Translations under genes and position numbers: made by a program
DNA from: Allochromatium vinosum DSM 180
GTDB taxonomy: Bacteria; Pseudomonadota; Gammaproteobacteria; Chromatiales; Chromatiaceae
Assembly (NCBI RefSeq): GCF_000025485.1
Contig: NC_013851.1
Location: forward strand, 425,001 to 489,000
Direction of reading: 5' to 3'
Length of the DNA stretch: 64,000 bases
Notes under the pieces: generated by a model
Told to the model about the DNA's origin: nothing
The model's database searches: none
What the model saw: only the letters and a program-made list of their open reading frames with translations
Shown: piece by piece, positions 30,361 through 40,206 of the stretch
Layout of the letters: each line of letters opens with the position of its first letter
How positions within the stretch are numbered: position 1 is the stretch's first letter

Positions 30361-31058
30361 CGACACGACTCTGGGCCATTCTGCCGGCGGCCGGTGTCGG
30401 GCGGCGCATGGGCAGCGCCGTGCCCAAGCAATATCTGGAACTGGCCAGCCGCACCGTGATCGAGCACACGCTCGAACTCTTCGTCGACCACGCGCGCATC
30501 GCGGGCGTGGTGGTGGCGCTGGGCGTCGAGGACGGCTACTGGGAGGCGACCGCCTACGCCACTCATCCCAAGGTGCGGCGTGCGCCGGGCGGTGCCGAGC
30601 GCTGTCATTCGGTGCTCAATGCGCTCGCGGCTCTGGATGGGCAGGCCGACGCCGACGACTGGGTGCTGGTGCACGATGCCGCGCGTCCCTGTCTGCGTCT
30701 GGACGATCTCGAACGGCTGATCGACGGTCTGCTCGACGACGACGTCGGCGGTCTGCTCGGTATCCCGGTGCGCGACACCATGAAGCGCGCCGGGTCCGGT
30801 GAGCGCATCGACACCACGGTGGACCGTTCCAGTCTGTGGCATGCTTACACGCCGCAGATGTTCCGGCTCGGTCTGCTGCGGCGCGCACTGCACGAGGCGC
30901 TGGAGGCCGGCGATCTGGTCACGGACGACGCCTCGGCCATCGAACGTCTGGGACTGGCCCCGCGTCTGATCGAGGGCCATGCCGACAACATCAAGATCAC
31001 GCGGGCCGAGGATCTGCCGCTCGCGCACTTCCATCTACAACGCCAGGGACGGATCTGA
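30357..31058 (+). CDS. ispD: 2-C-methyl-D-erythritol 4-phosphate cytidylyltransferase
   Basis: A 233-residue enzyme that couples CTP to methylerythritol phosphate in the MEP isoprenoid pathway. The CTP-binding loop is AILPAAGVGRRMGSAVPKQYL, here AAGVGRRMGS; DDWVLVHDAARPCL and the late TDDASAIERLG and NIKITRAEDLPLA are typical. It overlaps ftsB and is followed by ispF after 12 bp. Confidence 0.96.
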   Translation: MTTRLWAILPAAGVGRRMGSAVPKQYLELASRTVIEHTLELFVDHARIAGVVVALGVEDGYWEATAYATHPKVRRAPGGAERCHSVLNALAALDGQADADDWVLVHDAARPCLRLDDLERLIDGLLDDDVGGLLGIPVRDTMKRAGSGERIDTTVDRSSLWHAYTPQMFRLGLLRRALHEALEAGDLVTDDASAIERLGLAPRLIEGHADNIKITRAEDLPLAHFHLQRQGRI

Positions 31059-31070
31059 CGAGGCTCCAGA

Positions 31071-31550
31071 ATGTTGATTGGTCAGGGTTTCGATGCCCAT
31101 CGTTTCGCGCCGGATCGCCGGTTGGTGCTCGGCGGGGTCGAGATCCCGCACGATCGGGGGATGCTCGCCCATTCCGATGGCGACGTGCTCATCCACGCCT
31201 TGTGCGACGCCCTGCTGGGCGCGGCCGGGCTGGGCGACATCGGACGCCACTTCCCGGACACGGACGCCGCCTATGCCGACATCGACAGCCGCATCCTGCT
31301 GCGGCGCGTGATCAACAGCCTGCGTGAGCGCGGTCTGCGCGTCCACAATGCCGACATGACGCTCATCGCGCAACAGCCCAAGCTGGCCCCTTACATCCCG
31401 GCCATGCGTGAGACCCTGGCCGCCGATCTGGAGTGCGATCCGTTGCGCGTCAATGTCAAGGCGACGACCATGGAGCACATGGGCTTCACCGGGCGCGGCG
31501 AAGGCATCGCAGCCTCGGCGGTGGTGCTGCTGGTCGAGGCGGACGGCTGA
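31071..31550 (+). CDS. ispF: 2-C-methyl-D-erythritol 2,4-cyclodiphosphate synthase
   Basis: A 159-residue trimeric MEP-pathway enzyme, exactly the family length. The zinc-site DAHRF near the N-terminus, [25 protein letters not shown] and the C-terminal [19 protein letters not shown] are complete. It lies between ispD and truD, the common gammaproteobacterial order. Confidence 0.97.
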   Translation: MLIGQGFDAHRFAPDRRLVLGGVEIPHDRGMLAHSDGDVLIHALCDALLGAAGLGDIGRHFPDTDAAYADIDSRILLRRVINSLRERGLRVHNADMTLIAQQPKLAPYIPAMRETLAADLECDPLRVNVKATTMEHMGFTGRGEGIAASAVVLLVEADG

Positions 31551-31558
31551 AGCACGCG

Positions 31559-32644
31559 ATGTCCGATTCGACGCTTCCCCGCTGGACGACCTTCAACGAT
31601 CTGCCGCGCGCCCATGGCGAGCCGCTCGGCTCGGGTCAGCTGCGTGTCGAACCCGAAGACTTCCAGGTCACGGAGGTGCTGGGCTTCGAGCCGGACGGGG
31701 AGGGCGATCACTGCCTGCTCTGGGTGCGCAAGACCGGCGCCAACACCGAATGGGTGGCGCGGCGGCTGGCGGCCACGGCGGGCGTGCCGCTCTCCACAGT
31801 CGGCTACGCCGGACTCAAGGACCGCTGGGCCGTCACCGAGCAGTGGTTCTCACTGCCGCGTCCCCGTGCCGGTGAACCCGAACCGGACTGGGGACCGCTG
31901 GCCGAGCAAGGCATCGAGGTGCTCGAAGTCCATCCCCATCGACGCAAGCTGAAGCGCGGTTCCCTGTCCGGCAACCGCTTTCGGATTCGGCTCCGTGACT
32001 GCCGGCTCGACCCGGCGGCACTCGACGCGCGTCTGGAATCCATCCGTGCGCGCGGCGTACCCAATTATTTCGGCGAGCAGCGCTTCGGCCATGACGATGG
32101 CAACCTCCATCGCGCTCATGCGTTGCTGACGGGCGCGGCCCGACGGGTGCCGCGTCATCAGCGCGGTCTCTGGCTCTCGGCGGCGCGCTCTCAGATCTTC
32201 AACGAACTGCTGGCCGAGCGCGTGCGCCGTGGCGACTGGGATCGGCTCCAGCCCGGCGACTGTCCGCAACTGGCCGGCCGTCATTCGTTCTTCCTCGCCG
32301 AGACCCTCGACGAGACTCTGCACGAACGCGTGGCGCGCTTCGATCTGCATCCAACGGGTCCGCTCTGGGGCCGGGGTGAGCTGCCGAGTCGTCTGGACGT
32401 GCAGGGATTGGAACACACCGTCGCCGCTGGGCTCGACCCCTGGCCTGAACGACTGGCCGGGCAGGGTCTGGAACAGGAGCGCCGTTCACTGCGTCTGATG
32501 GTGGCGGATCTGACGGCGGATCTGGCCGATGGCTGCCTGAGACTCGAGTTCGGTCTATCATCAGGCGCCTATGCAACCAGTGTGTTGCGCGAGATCGTCG
32601 ACACTTTCGAGCAGCTTCAACGACGGGACGGTTCTGATGGCTAA
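31559..32644 (+). CDS. truD: tRNA pseudouridine(13) synthase TruD
   Basis: A 361-residue enzyme that makes pseudouridine at position 13 of tRNA-Glu. The catalytic Asp is D88 in GYAGLKDRWAVTEQW. Other family blocks are VPNYFGEQRFG and NRFRIRLRD. Start ATG 31559 follows ispF by 8 bp. Its stop overlaps by 8 bp the start of the receiver/ATPase gene, so translation is probably coupled into the unusual downstream operon. Confidence 0.94.
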   Translation: MSDSTLPRWTTFNDLPRAHGEPLGSGQLRVEPEDFQVTEVLGFEPDGEGDHCLLWVRKTGANTEWVARRLAATAGVPLSTVGYAGLKDRWAVTEQWFSLPRPRAGEPEPDWGPLAEQGIEVLEVHPHRRKLKRGSLSGNRFRIRLRDCRLDPAALDARLESIRARGVPNYFGEQRFGHDDGNLHRAHALLTGAARRVPRHQRGLWLSAARSQIFNELLAERVRRGDWDRLQPGDCPQLAGRHSFFLAETLDETLHERVARFDLHPTGPLWGRGELPSRLDVQGLEHTVAAGLDPWPERLAGQGLEQERRSLRLMVADLTADLADGCLRLEFGLSSGAYATSVLREIVDTFEQLQRRDGSDG

Positions 32645-33560
32645 ATTACTGGTAGTGGACGATGAACCGATCAACCTCGAGATCATCGGTCATTGCCTGG
32701 AAGACGAGCATCAATTGGCCTTCGCCGAAGATGGTCTGGAGGCCTGGGCCATGCTGGAGGCCTCGCCACAGGCTTACGATGGCGTGATCCTCGATCGCAT
32801 GATGCCGCGCATGGATGGCATGGAGGTGCTCAGGCGACTCAAGGCCGACAAGCGCTTTCGGGACGTGCCGGTCATCATGCAGAGCGCGGCCGACAGCTCC
32901 GAACAGGTCGCCGAGGGGCTGGCCGCCGGTGCTTGGTACTATCTGGCCAAGCCCTATGCACCCAAGGCGCTGCGCAGCATCGTCAGCGCCGCCCTGGACG
33001 ATCGGCGCAATCGCAAGGATCTGGCCCAGATCGGCGGCCGGCTCCAGACGATCCTCGATCTGGCTGATCGGGCCAGTTTCCGCTTCCGCACGCTCGAAGA
33101 GGTCTCGGTCCTCTCCTCGACCCTGGCGCAGATGTGTCCCAATCCGGAGACAGTCGCCATGGGGCTGTCCGAACTCATGCTCAATGCCGTGGAGCATGGC
33201 AATCTGGGGATCGACTACGCCCAGAAGGGCCGCCTGATCGAGGATGGGCTCTGGCAGGATGAGGTCGAGCGTCGACTGGCCGAACCGGCTCAGAGCACGC
33301 GCCATGCCAGTGTCGAGCTGGAACGCGATCCCGAATGCCTGATTTTTACTATCCGTGATCAGGGGCTGGGTTTCGACTGGCAGCGCTATCTCGATCTGGA
33401 CCCGGCGCGCGCCTTCGACAGCCATGGACGCGGCATCGCCATGGCGCGTCATCTGGCCTTCGCGCACATGGAGTATCGCGGCGCGGGCAACGAAGTCCGG
33501 GTCAGTGTGGCGCTGACCGATCCCACTGATAGCACGGCATGTGACGATGACTCGATCTGA
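32637..33560 (+). CDS. Response regulator with fused RsbW-like histidine-kinase-type ATPase domain
   Basis: A 307-residue protein with an N-terminal receiver domain (LLVVDDEPIN, phospho-acceptor D53 in VILDRMMPRMDG, K105 in LAKPYAPK) and a C-terminal HATPase_c domain. The ATPase part has the N box ELMLNAVEHGN, G1 IRDQGLGFDW and G2 HGRGIAMARHL, as in RsbW/SpoIIAB anti-sigma kinases. There is no HisKA phosphoacceptor helix. A phosphorylation-controlled anti-sigma or partner-switching role is plausible, but no anti-sigma antagonist gene is adjacent. It overlaps truD and the TldD-like gene. Confidence 0.85.
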   Translation: MAKLLVVDDEPINLEIIGHCLEDEHQLAFAEDGLEAWAMLEASPQAYDGVILDRMMPRMDGMEVLRRLKADKRFRDVPVIMQSAADSSEQVAEGLAAGAWYYLAKPYAPKALRSIVSAALDDRRNRKDLAQIGGRLQTILDLADRASFRFRTLEEVSVLSSTLAQMCPNPETVAMGLSELMLNAVEHGNLGIDYAQKGRLIEDGLWQDEVERRLAEPAQSTRHASVELERDPECLIFTIRDQGLGFDWQRYLDLDPARAFDSHGRGIAMARHLAFAHMEYRGAGNEVRVSVALTDPTDSTACDDDSI

Positions 33561-35055
33561 CGCGCGTCGTGCGCCCTGGATCGCCACACGCGATGACCAT
33601 GGTGCTCCGAATCTGGCGCGGCTCGCCGACATCGCCCAGACGTTCGTCGCGCACGCGCCAGTCTGTGACGCCTGGACCCTGCGCCTGGTCGCCGAGACCA
33701 CGGATCATCTGGAAGTCCGTCAGGGCGTGGTCGAGCCGAGCCTGATCGGCTGCTCGCTCGGCGCCATGGTCACGGTCGTCGAGGGCGCGGGCAGCGGCTA
33801 TGCGGCCACTAGCGACCTGAGTCGGGCCGGACTCTGCGCCGCCGCCGAGCGTGCACGCGACTGGGCGCGCGTCCAGGCCCGGCTCGGACTCTTCGACGCC
33901 CGGCTCCAGCCGCCCGGCGCCACGGTCGCCGACTATCGCACCCCGGTCGAGGAATCCTGGGAGTCGCGTCCGCTGGCCGACAAGCTGGCGCTGCTCCAGG
34001 CGGCCAATCAGGCGCTGGACATCGACGAGCGCATCCAGGACTGGTCAGCCTGGCTGACCCACCGGCGCGTCGAGCAACTCTTGATCGGCAGTGCCGGCGC
34101 CCGCGTGACCCAGGTGCTCGACTATGTCCATCCGGGCGTTCAGGTGGTGGCCAATGCCGGCAGCCAGACCCAGCGTCGCCATGGCGGCGGGGCCGATGGC
34201 GGGCTTCAGGGCGGACTGGAGAATCTGGTCCGGCTCGGTTTCCTGGAAGACGCCACACGTCTGGCCGAGGAAGCCATCGCCCTGCTCGATGCGCCCGAGT
34301 GCCCGAGCGACGTGCGCGATCTCATCCTCATGCCCAATCAGATGGCGCTCCAGATCCACGAGAGCATCGGCCATCCGCTCGAACTCGACCGCATCCTCGG
34401 CGATGAGCGCAACTATGCCGGTACCAGCTTCGTCACGCCTGAGATGTTCGGTCACTATCGCTATGGCTCCGAGCTGTTGAACGTCACCCATGATCCGACC
34501 CTGCCGGGCGAGCTGATCTCGGTCGCGGCGGATGACGAGGGCACGCCCGCCGCCCGTGAGGTGCTGATCCGTGCCGGAATCCTGGAGCGTCCGCTCGGCG
34601 GTGCGCTGTCGCAGGCACGCTCGGGGCTGCCGGGGACGGCGACCAGTCGCGCCAGCGGCTGGGATCGTCCGCCGATCGACCGCATGGGCAATCTCAATCT
34701 GGAGCCGGGGCAGGGGAGTCTGGCCGATCTGGTCGGGCAGGTGGAGCGCGGCATCCTGATGGACACCAACCGCTCCTGGTCGATCGACGACAGTCGCAAC
34801 AAGTTCCAGTTCGGCTGTGAGCTCGGACGCCTGATCGAGGATGGTCAGCTCAAGGGGCTGGTGCGCAATCCCGGTTATCGCGGGCTTTCGGCCGAGTTCT
34901 GGCGCAGTCTCGCCGGTGTCGGTGGACCCGAGACGCTGGGTGTCGGTGGTGTGCTCAACTGCGGTAAGGGTGAGCCGAATCAGGCCGTCTATGTCGGCCA
35001 TGCCGCGCCGCCCTGTCTGTTCCGGCGGGTCGCGGTGTTCGGGGGTGGCGAATGA
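33547..35055 (+). CDS. TldD-like metalloprotease-family protein
   Basis: A 502-residue TldD/PmbA family protein. The HExxxH metal motif is HESIGHPLELDRI, followed by GTSFVTPEMFG, DDEGTPAAREVLI and DTNRSWSIDDSRNKFQFG, matching TldD rather than PmbA/TldE. TldD acts with TldE to degrade or mature peptides such as microcin B17 and CcdA. It is longer and more divergent than housekeeping TldD (about 480). It overlaps the receiver/ATPase gene by 14 bp and the next gene by 4 bp. An in-frame GTG at 33541 is an alternative start. Confidence 0.85.
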   Translation: MTRSDARRAPWIATRDDHGAPNLARLADIAQTFVAHAPVCDAWTLRLVAETTDHLEVRQGVVEPSLIGCSLGAMVTVVEGAGSGYAATSDLSRAGLCAAAERARDWARVQARLGLFDARLQPPGATVADYRTPVEESWESRPLADKLALLQAANQALDIDERIQDWSAWLTHRRVEQLLIGSAGARVTQVLDYVHPGVQVVANAGSQTQRRHGGGADGGLQGGLENLVRLGFLEDATRLAEEAIALLDAPECPSDVRDLILMPNQMALQIHESIGHPLELDRILGDERNYAGTSFVTPEMFGHYRYGSELLNVTHDPTLPGELISVAADDEGTPAAREVLIRAGILERPLGGALSQARSGLPGTATSRASGWDRPPIDRMGNLNLEPGQGSLADLVGQVERGILMDTNRSWSIDDSRNKFQFGCELGRLIEDGQLKGLVRNPGYRGLSAEFWRSLAGVGGPETLGVGGVLNCGKGEPNQAVYVGHAAPPCLFRRVAVFGGGE

Positions 35056-36374
35056 CGCCGGAGGCCTTCTTCACGCTGGCCGAGCGGCTGTCGGCGGGGC
35101 TGACCGGCGACGAGGTGCTGTTCTGCAACCTGGGCGGTGAGGTCTCGGATTTCGTGCGGCTCAATCACAACCGGATGCGTCAGGCCGGTAATGTCCGTGC
35201 CGCCGGGTTGACGCTGACCCTGATCGACGGCGCGCGTCAGGCCGAGGCGGCGTTCGATCTGAGCGGCGATCCCGAGACGGATCTGGCGCTTGGCCGCACG
35301 CTGATCGGACGGCTGCGCGAACGGCTCGCCGTGCTGCCCGATGATCCTTATCTCCAGTATGCGACCGAGCCGAGTACCGGGATGGCGCACCAGGAGCCTC
35401 GGGCGCTGCCGCCGGCTGAGGAGGCCGTCGCGACCCTGATCGAGGCGGCCGAGGGGCTGGATCTGGTCGGGATCTGGGCCAGCGGACTCATCCGGACGGG
35501 GCTGGCCAGCTCGCTCGGTCATCGTCACTGGCATGAGCGTGCGAGCTTCAATCTCGACTGGAGCCTCTATCTCAGCGGCGACAAGGCGCTCAAGTCGAGC
35601 TACAGCGGTTTCGACTGGAACCCGGATGTCGTGCATGAGCGTCTGCGCACGATGCGCGCCGGTCTGGAGATTCTGCGCCGTCCGGCGCGCCGTCTCGATC
35701 CGGGGCGCTATCGGGCCTATCTCGCGCCCCCGGCGGTCGAGGAACTCATGGGGATGCTGGCCTGGGGCGGCTTCGATCTGCGTGACCACCGCACCCAGCA
35801 GACCCCGTTGCTCAAACTGGTCCGGGGCGAGTGCGCTTTCGACCCGCGCATCACGCTGCGCGAGGACCATGCACGGGGTCTGATGCCGGGATTCACGCCC
35901 GAGGGCTTCATCCTGCCGCCGTCCGTGACCCTGATCGACGCTGGGGCTTTCGGTGACTGTCTGGTGGATGCACGCAGTGGGCGGGAGTACGGCGAGCCGG
36001 TCAATGCCGCGTCCGGTTCGCCCGAGTCGCTGAGCCTGGAGCCGGGCGACCTGCCCGAATCCGAGGTGCTCGCCCGGCTCGACACCGGACTCTGGATCGG
36101 TCATCTCTGGTATTGCAACTGGTCGGACCCGAACGAGGCGCGCGTCACCGGCATGACGCGCTTCGGCACCTTCTGGGTCGAGGACGGCGAGATCCAGTGC
36201 CCGATCGATGTGATGCGCTTCGACGACAGTCTCTATGCACTGCTCGGCACGCGACTGGAAGCGCTCACGCGCGAGCGCGAGCTGCGGCTCTCGCCCGAGA
36301 CCTACGAGGGGCGTTCGAGCGCCAGCGTTCTGCTGCCGGGCGTCCTCGTCTCCGGGATCGCGTTGACGCTCTGA
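35052..36374 (+). CDS. TldE/PmbA-like partner of the TldD-like protein
   Basis: A 440-residue PmbA/TldE family member. It lacks an HExxxH motif, as TldE does, and carries the family's C-terminal GMTRFGTFWVEDGEI and DSLYALLGTR blocks. The start overlaps the TldD-like stop (ATGA), so the two are made as a pair and probably form a TldD/TldE heterodimer. Its N-terminal half (LFCNLGGEVSDFVRLNHNR) is family-like but divergent. No RiPP precursor was found beside it. Confidence 0.82.
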   Translation: MTPEAFFTLAERLSAGLTGDEVLFCNLGGEVSDFVRLNHNRMRQAGNVRAAGLTLTLIDGARQAEAAFDLSGDPETDLALGRTLIGRLRERLAVLPDDPYLQYATEPSTGMAHQEPRALPPAEEAVATLIEAAEGLDLVGIWASGLIRTGLASSLGHRHWHERASFNLDWSLYLSGDKALKSSYSGFDWNPDVVHERLRTMRAGLEILRRPARRLDPGRYRAYLAPPAVEELMGMLAWGGFDLRDHRTQQTPLLKLVRGECAFDPRITLREDHARGLMPGFTPEGFILPPSVTLIDAGAFGDCLVDARSGREYGEPVNAASGSPESLSLEPGDLPESEVLARLDTGLWIGHLWYCNWSDPNEARVTGMTRFGTFWVEDGEIQCPIDVMRFDDSLYALLGTRLEALTRERELRLSPETYEGRSSASVLLPGVLVSGIALTL

Positions 36375-36422
36375 GCGGATGCCATCCCGATTCCCCTCAA
36401 CCAGCCGTATCCCCACAACGCC

Positions 36423-37910
36423 TTGAACCCACTCAAACGTCTCGCCTCGCAGACCGCCGTGTATGGTGTCAGCAGCGTCCTCGGGCGCTTTCTGAACTAT
36501 CTGCTGGTTCCCTTCCTGACCTATACCTTCGCCCCGGCCGAGTATGGCGTGGTGGCCGAGTTCTATGCCTACATGGGCTTTCTGGCCGTGCTCCTGGCCT
36601 TCGGGCTGGAGACGGGCTATTTCCGCTTCCGTGCCGGCGGCGAGTGGCGGCCCGAGACGGTCTATGGAACGGTGTTCTCGTTCCTGGTACTGGTCAACGC
36701 GCTCTGCTTTCTGGCCTTCCTGCTCTGGAGCCAGCCGCTCGCCGCACTGCTGCGCCATGCCGAGCATCCCGAATACATCGGCTGGTGCGCGGCCATCCTG
36801 GCGCTCGACTCGATCGGAGCACTGGCCTTCGCCCGGCTGCGCGCCGAGGAGCGCGCCGGTTATTTCGCGACCATCAAGCTGATCGAGATCGGCGCCAATG
36901 TCGGTCTGACGATCTTTTTCATCTATGTCGCCCGTCAGGCGCATGAGGCCGATCCCGGGTCGCTGCTTGGCCGGCTCTGGGATCCGGACATCGGCATCGG
37001 CTATGTCTTCATCGCCAATCTGGCGGCGAGTGCGCTCAAGCTGCTGCTGCTCACGCCTCAGTTCGTCAGCGGACTCGGCGCCTTCGACACTGGACTCTTC
37101 AAGCGGCTCATCCGCTATTCGCTGCCGATGGTGGTCATCGGCATGGCCGGCATCGTCAACGAGATGCTCGACCGGGCGGCGCTCAAGTATCTGCTGCCCC
37201 ACGACGACGCGACCAACATGGCGCAGCTCGGCATCTACAGCGCCTGTTACAAGCTCTCGATCCTGATGTCGCTGTTCATCCAGGCGTTCCGCTATGCCGG
37301 CGAGCCCTTCTTCTTCAGCTATGCCAAGCGGCACGACGCCGGGCGGACCTATGCCGTCGTGCTCAACTGGTTCGTGCTCTGCTGCGTCTTCCTGTTCCTG
37401 CTGGTGACGCTCTACATCGACGTCTTCCAGTACTTTGTCGGCGCTGATTATCGCTCCGGGCTGGACGTGGTGCCGGTGCTGCTGCTGGCTAATCTGCTGC
37501 TCGGCGTCTATGTCAATCTCTCGATCTGGTACAAGCTCACCGACCGCACCCTCATGGGGGCGGGCGTCTCACTGATCGGCTCGGCGATCACCATCGGACT
37601 GCTGTTCTGGTGGGTGCCGGTCCACGGTTACATGGGCGCGGCCTGGGCGCATCTGGTCTGCTATGGGACGATGGTGGTCCTGTCCTACGCACTCGGGCGA
37701 CGCTACTACCCGGTGCCCTACGATGTCTGGCGCGTGCTGGGTCATATCGCCTTTGGCATCGGACTCTATCTGGCCAGCCGCTGGCTGGTGACGGAACAGG
37801 GCTGGCACTGGCTCGTGGCGGGTACGGTCTGTATGGCGGCCTTCTTGGTCGTGGTCGGCTGGGAGGCGTGGCGGTTGCGGCGAGGGGCGTCGGCCATCCC
37901 TGGCGTCTGA
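36423..37910 (+). CDS. Polysaccharide flippase, MATE/Wzx-type
   Basis: A 495-residue inner-membrane protein with about 12-14 helices. The start (NPLKRLASQTAVYGVSSVLG) and VPFLTYTFAPAEYGVVAEFYAYMGF match the polysaccharide biosynthesis/O-antigen flippase family. It would flip lipid-linked glycans across the membrane. The start is a TTG at 36423, the only start that precedes the conserved N-terminus. No glycosyltransferase cluster is adjacent, so the substrate is unknown. Confidence 0.85.
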   Translation: MNPLKRLASQTAVYGVSSVLGRFLNYLLVPFLTYTFAPAEYGVVAEFYAYMGFLAVLLAFGLETGYFRFRAGGEWRPETVYGTVFSFLVLVNALCFLAFLLWSQPLAALLRHAEHPEYIGWCAAILALDSIGALAFARLRAEERAGYFATIKLIEIGANVGLTIFFIYVARQAHEADPGSLLGRLWDPDIGIGYVFIANLAASALKLLLLTPQFVSGLGAFDTGLFKRLIRYSLPMVVIGMAGIVNEMLDRAALKYLLPHDDATNMAQLGIYSACYKLSILMSLFIQAFRYAGEPFFFSYAKRHDAGRTYAVVLNWFVLCCVFLFLLVTLYIDVFQYFVGADYRSGLDVVPVLLLANLLLGVYVNLSIWYKLTDRTLMGAGVSLIGSAITIGLLFWWVPVHGYMGAAWAHLVCYGTMVVLSYALGRRYYPVPYDVWRVLGHIAFGIGLYLASRWLVTEQGWHWLVAGTVCMAAFLVVVGWEAWRLRRGASAIPGV

Positions 37911-37919
37911 CGCCGGTGC

Positions 37920-39491
37920 TCAGATCTTGTATTGATGCACCAGTCCCATCAGTCTTCCGGCGAGATCCTCCAGATGACTGGTGGCGCCCACCACGTCGTC
38001 GGTGCTCTGGAGCGTCTGGACCGAGAGATGACGGATGCTCTCGACGTTGCGGTTCATCTCCTCGACCACGGCGCTCTGTTCCTCGGCGGCGGTGGCGATC
38101 TGGTCGCTCATGTCGTTGATGTGCTCGACCGACTGGGTGATGGCCTCCAGTGAGTGATCGGTTTCATTGGCCTCCAGCACGCTCTGCTCGGCCTGTTCCT
38201 GGCCGCGCTGCATCATGGACACCGCACTGCGCGCGCCCTGCTGCAAGCGCGCGATCATGTCCTGGATCTCCTGAGTCGATTCCTGGGTGCGTTGCGCCAG
38301 GGCGCGCACTTCGTCGGCGACCACGGCGAAACCGCGTCCCTGTTCACCGGCGCGCGCGGCCTCGATGGCCGCATTCAGAGCCAGCAGGTTGGTCTGACCG
38401 GCGATGCCGCGAATGACATCGAGGATCTTGCCGATGTTCGCCGACTCGATCTCGAGCTGGTGAATGGTCTGGGCCGCCTCGCCCACGCCTTCGGCCAGTT
38501 CGCGGATACCGTCGACGCTGTGACGCACCACCATGCGGCCTTCCCGTGCCTTGTGACTGGCTTGGTGCGCGGCATCGGCGGCGGCCGTGGTGTTGTTGGC
38601 AACCTCGGCGACCGTGGCCGACATCTCGTTCATGGCCGTGGCGACCATGTCGGTCTCCTGGTGCTGCTGTTCCATCAGGTTGTGGGTCGAATTCGACGCC
38701 TGAGCCAGTTGCGCGGCCGCCGAGGCGACACCGGTCGCCGACTCCTGGATGTTGCCCATCACAGTAGCGAGGCGCGCCTGGAGCATCTTGATCGCCTGCA
38801 GGATCTCGGCGGTCTCATTGTTGTCCTGGACCAGGATCGGTGAGCTGAGATCGCCGGCGGCGATCTTTTTGGCCACGTGCACCGCCTCGTGGATATGCTT
38901 GAGGATGGCGTGGGCGCTGATCCGGGCCAGGATCAACGCCAGAATCAGCGTACCGATGCCGACCCAGAGATTGCCCAGCCAGGCGGCCAGGATCGCCCCC
39001 AGTCCAACCACGCCAAAGGCGGCGCTCAACCAGGCTGTATGACTGAACTCCGGGATGAGCCGGTTTGGCAGATCCTCCAGATTGCGCGCACGCACGCGGG
39101 CATAGAGCCGTTCGGCGGTCTCGATCTGGGCGCGCGTCGGCTTGGTGCGTACCGACTGATAACCGACCAGGGTCTCACCCTCGTAGACCGGGGTGACATA
39201 GGCGTCCACCCAGTAGTGATCGCCGTTCTTGCAGCGATTCTTGACGATGCCGCGCCAGGGTTTGCCCTTCTTGACCGTATCCCAGAGATTCTTGAAGGCC
39301 GCCGGCGGCATGTCGGGATGCCGGATGACGTTGTGATTGACGCCGATCAACTCATGCTCGCTGAAGCCGCTGATCTCGATGAAGGGTTTGTTGCAATAGG
39401 TGATGACACCCTTGATATCGGTTGTGGAGACGATGATCCAAGACGCTGGGTAGTCGTATTCTTTTTGCGTGACCGGCAGATTGATCTTCAT
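37920..39491 (-). CDS. Aer-like PAS-domain chemoreceptor (redox/aerotaxis candidate)
   Basis: A 523-residue chemoreceptor without a periplasmic domain. Residues 10-115 form a PAS domain with the Aer FAD-binding pattern IRHPDMPP...W (RHPD, then [10 protein letters not shown]). Two close membrane helices (about 155-191) anchor it, followed by HAMP and a signalling domain with tip [20 protein letters not shown]-type block. The FAD residues seen in Aer (R-H-P-D and W) are conserved, supporting energy or oxygen taxis. ATG 39491 is preferred; the frame is open upstream to 39575. Confidence 0.9.
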   Translation of the reverse strand: MKINLPVTQKEYDYPASWIIVSTTDIKGVITYCNKPFIEISGFSEHELIGVNHNVIRHPDMPPAAFKNLWDTVKKGKPWRGIVKNRCKNGDHYWVDAYVTPVYEGETLVGYQSVRTKPTRAQIETAERLYARVRARNLEDLPNRLIPEFSHTAWLSAAFGVVGLGAILAAWLGNLWVGIGTLILALILARISAHAILKHIHEAVHVAKKIAAGDLSSPILVQDNNETAEILQAIKMLQARLATVMGNIQESATGVASAAAQLAQASNSTHNLMEQQHQETDMVATAMNEMSATVAEVANNTTAAADAAHQASHKAREGRMVVRHSVDGIRELAEGVGEAAQTIHQLEIESANIGKILDVIRGIAGQTNLLALNAAIEAARAGEQGRGFAVVADEVRALAQRTQESTQEIQDMIARLQQGARSAVSMMQRGQEQAEQSVLEANETDHSLEAITQSVEHINDMSDQIATAAEEQSAVVEEMNRNVESIRHLSVQTLQSTDDVVGATSHLEDLAGRLMGLVHQYKI

Positions 39492-39796
39492 GTGGGGTGC
39501 AGGCGCGGCTGAGCGTTGGTTGATGGATGTTGAGCGCCATCCCTGAGTGAGCGTTGTCCGTCGCGACCAAATCACGCATCCCGTTCCCCGAACAATGGGG
39601 GGCGGGATGGGGCGGACCGTGAGTTTGGCGTGGGCCGAATGGAACGCATGTTAGCGCAACCAGGCTTAGGCCGTTAGTCGGACGTAGGACTTTGGATCTC
39701 TGGCGTGGCGCTCGCGTCGCCGACGGGTTTTCCGGATGCGTTCATCCCGGAGCGGTTTACAATGGAGGGGCCATCAAATACCGGAACCCTCGCTTC
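39492..39796. promoter_or_regulatory. Divergent intergenic region, 305 bp, with a 12-bp hairpin
   Basis: No gene is supported here. A near-perfect 12-bp inverted repeat (39578-39589 with 39597-39608, loop GAACAAT) lies about 90 bp before the chemoreceptor start; no T tract follows on either strand. A TACAAT hexamer at 39758-39763 may be the -10 of the DUF6394 gene, but no good -35 was found. Confidence 0.35.
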
Positions 39797-40180
39797 ATGA
39801 ACCCAGAAAAGGTCGTCTTCGGCTTCTTCATCGTACTCGCCCTGACGCTCAACTTCGGCTTCTTCGTCGGCGAGATCGACAACCCCGATCACCATCACGC
39901 CTGGGAGCTGTTCTTCGTGGTGGTCGTCAACATGATCGCCACCGTGCTCAAGTTCGGCGACCGCACCCAGATGGGGGCCGTGCTGCTGGCGACCAGTCTG
40001 GTGGCCATGCTGCAACTGCTGGCCGCGTCGCTGATCTGGACCATCGCGGCCCATGCCACCGAGACCGGCCTGACGCCTTCGATCATGGCCAGCATCGTCT
40101 CGCTCTCGGGCGGCGCCATGATCGCCAACGTAGTCTCGGTGGTGCTGCTGGTCATCGAGACCGTGCTGCTGCGGCGCTGA
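39797..40180 (+). CDS. DUF6394 family membrane protein
   Basis: A 127-residue protein with about three or four membrane helices (VVFGFFIVLALTLNFGFFVG, LFFVVVVNMIATVLKF and others). It resembles DUF6394 family proteins, which occur next to RCK potassium channel genes in Chromatiales. No enzymatic motif is visible. The channel gene follows after 26 bp, so it may be an accessory subunit. Start ATG 39797 is the only good start. Confidence 0.72.
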   Translation: MNPEKVVFGFFIVLALTLNFGFFVGEIDNPDHHHAWELFFVVVVNMIATVLKFGDRTQMGAVLLATSLVAMLQLLAASLIWTIAAHATETGLTPSIMASIVSLSGGAMIANVVSVVLLVIETVLLRR

Positions 40181-40206
40181 GCGATCGAATGTCGAGCGGC
40201 TGAACC

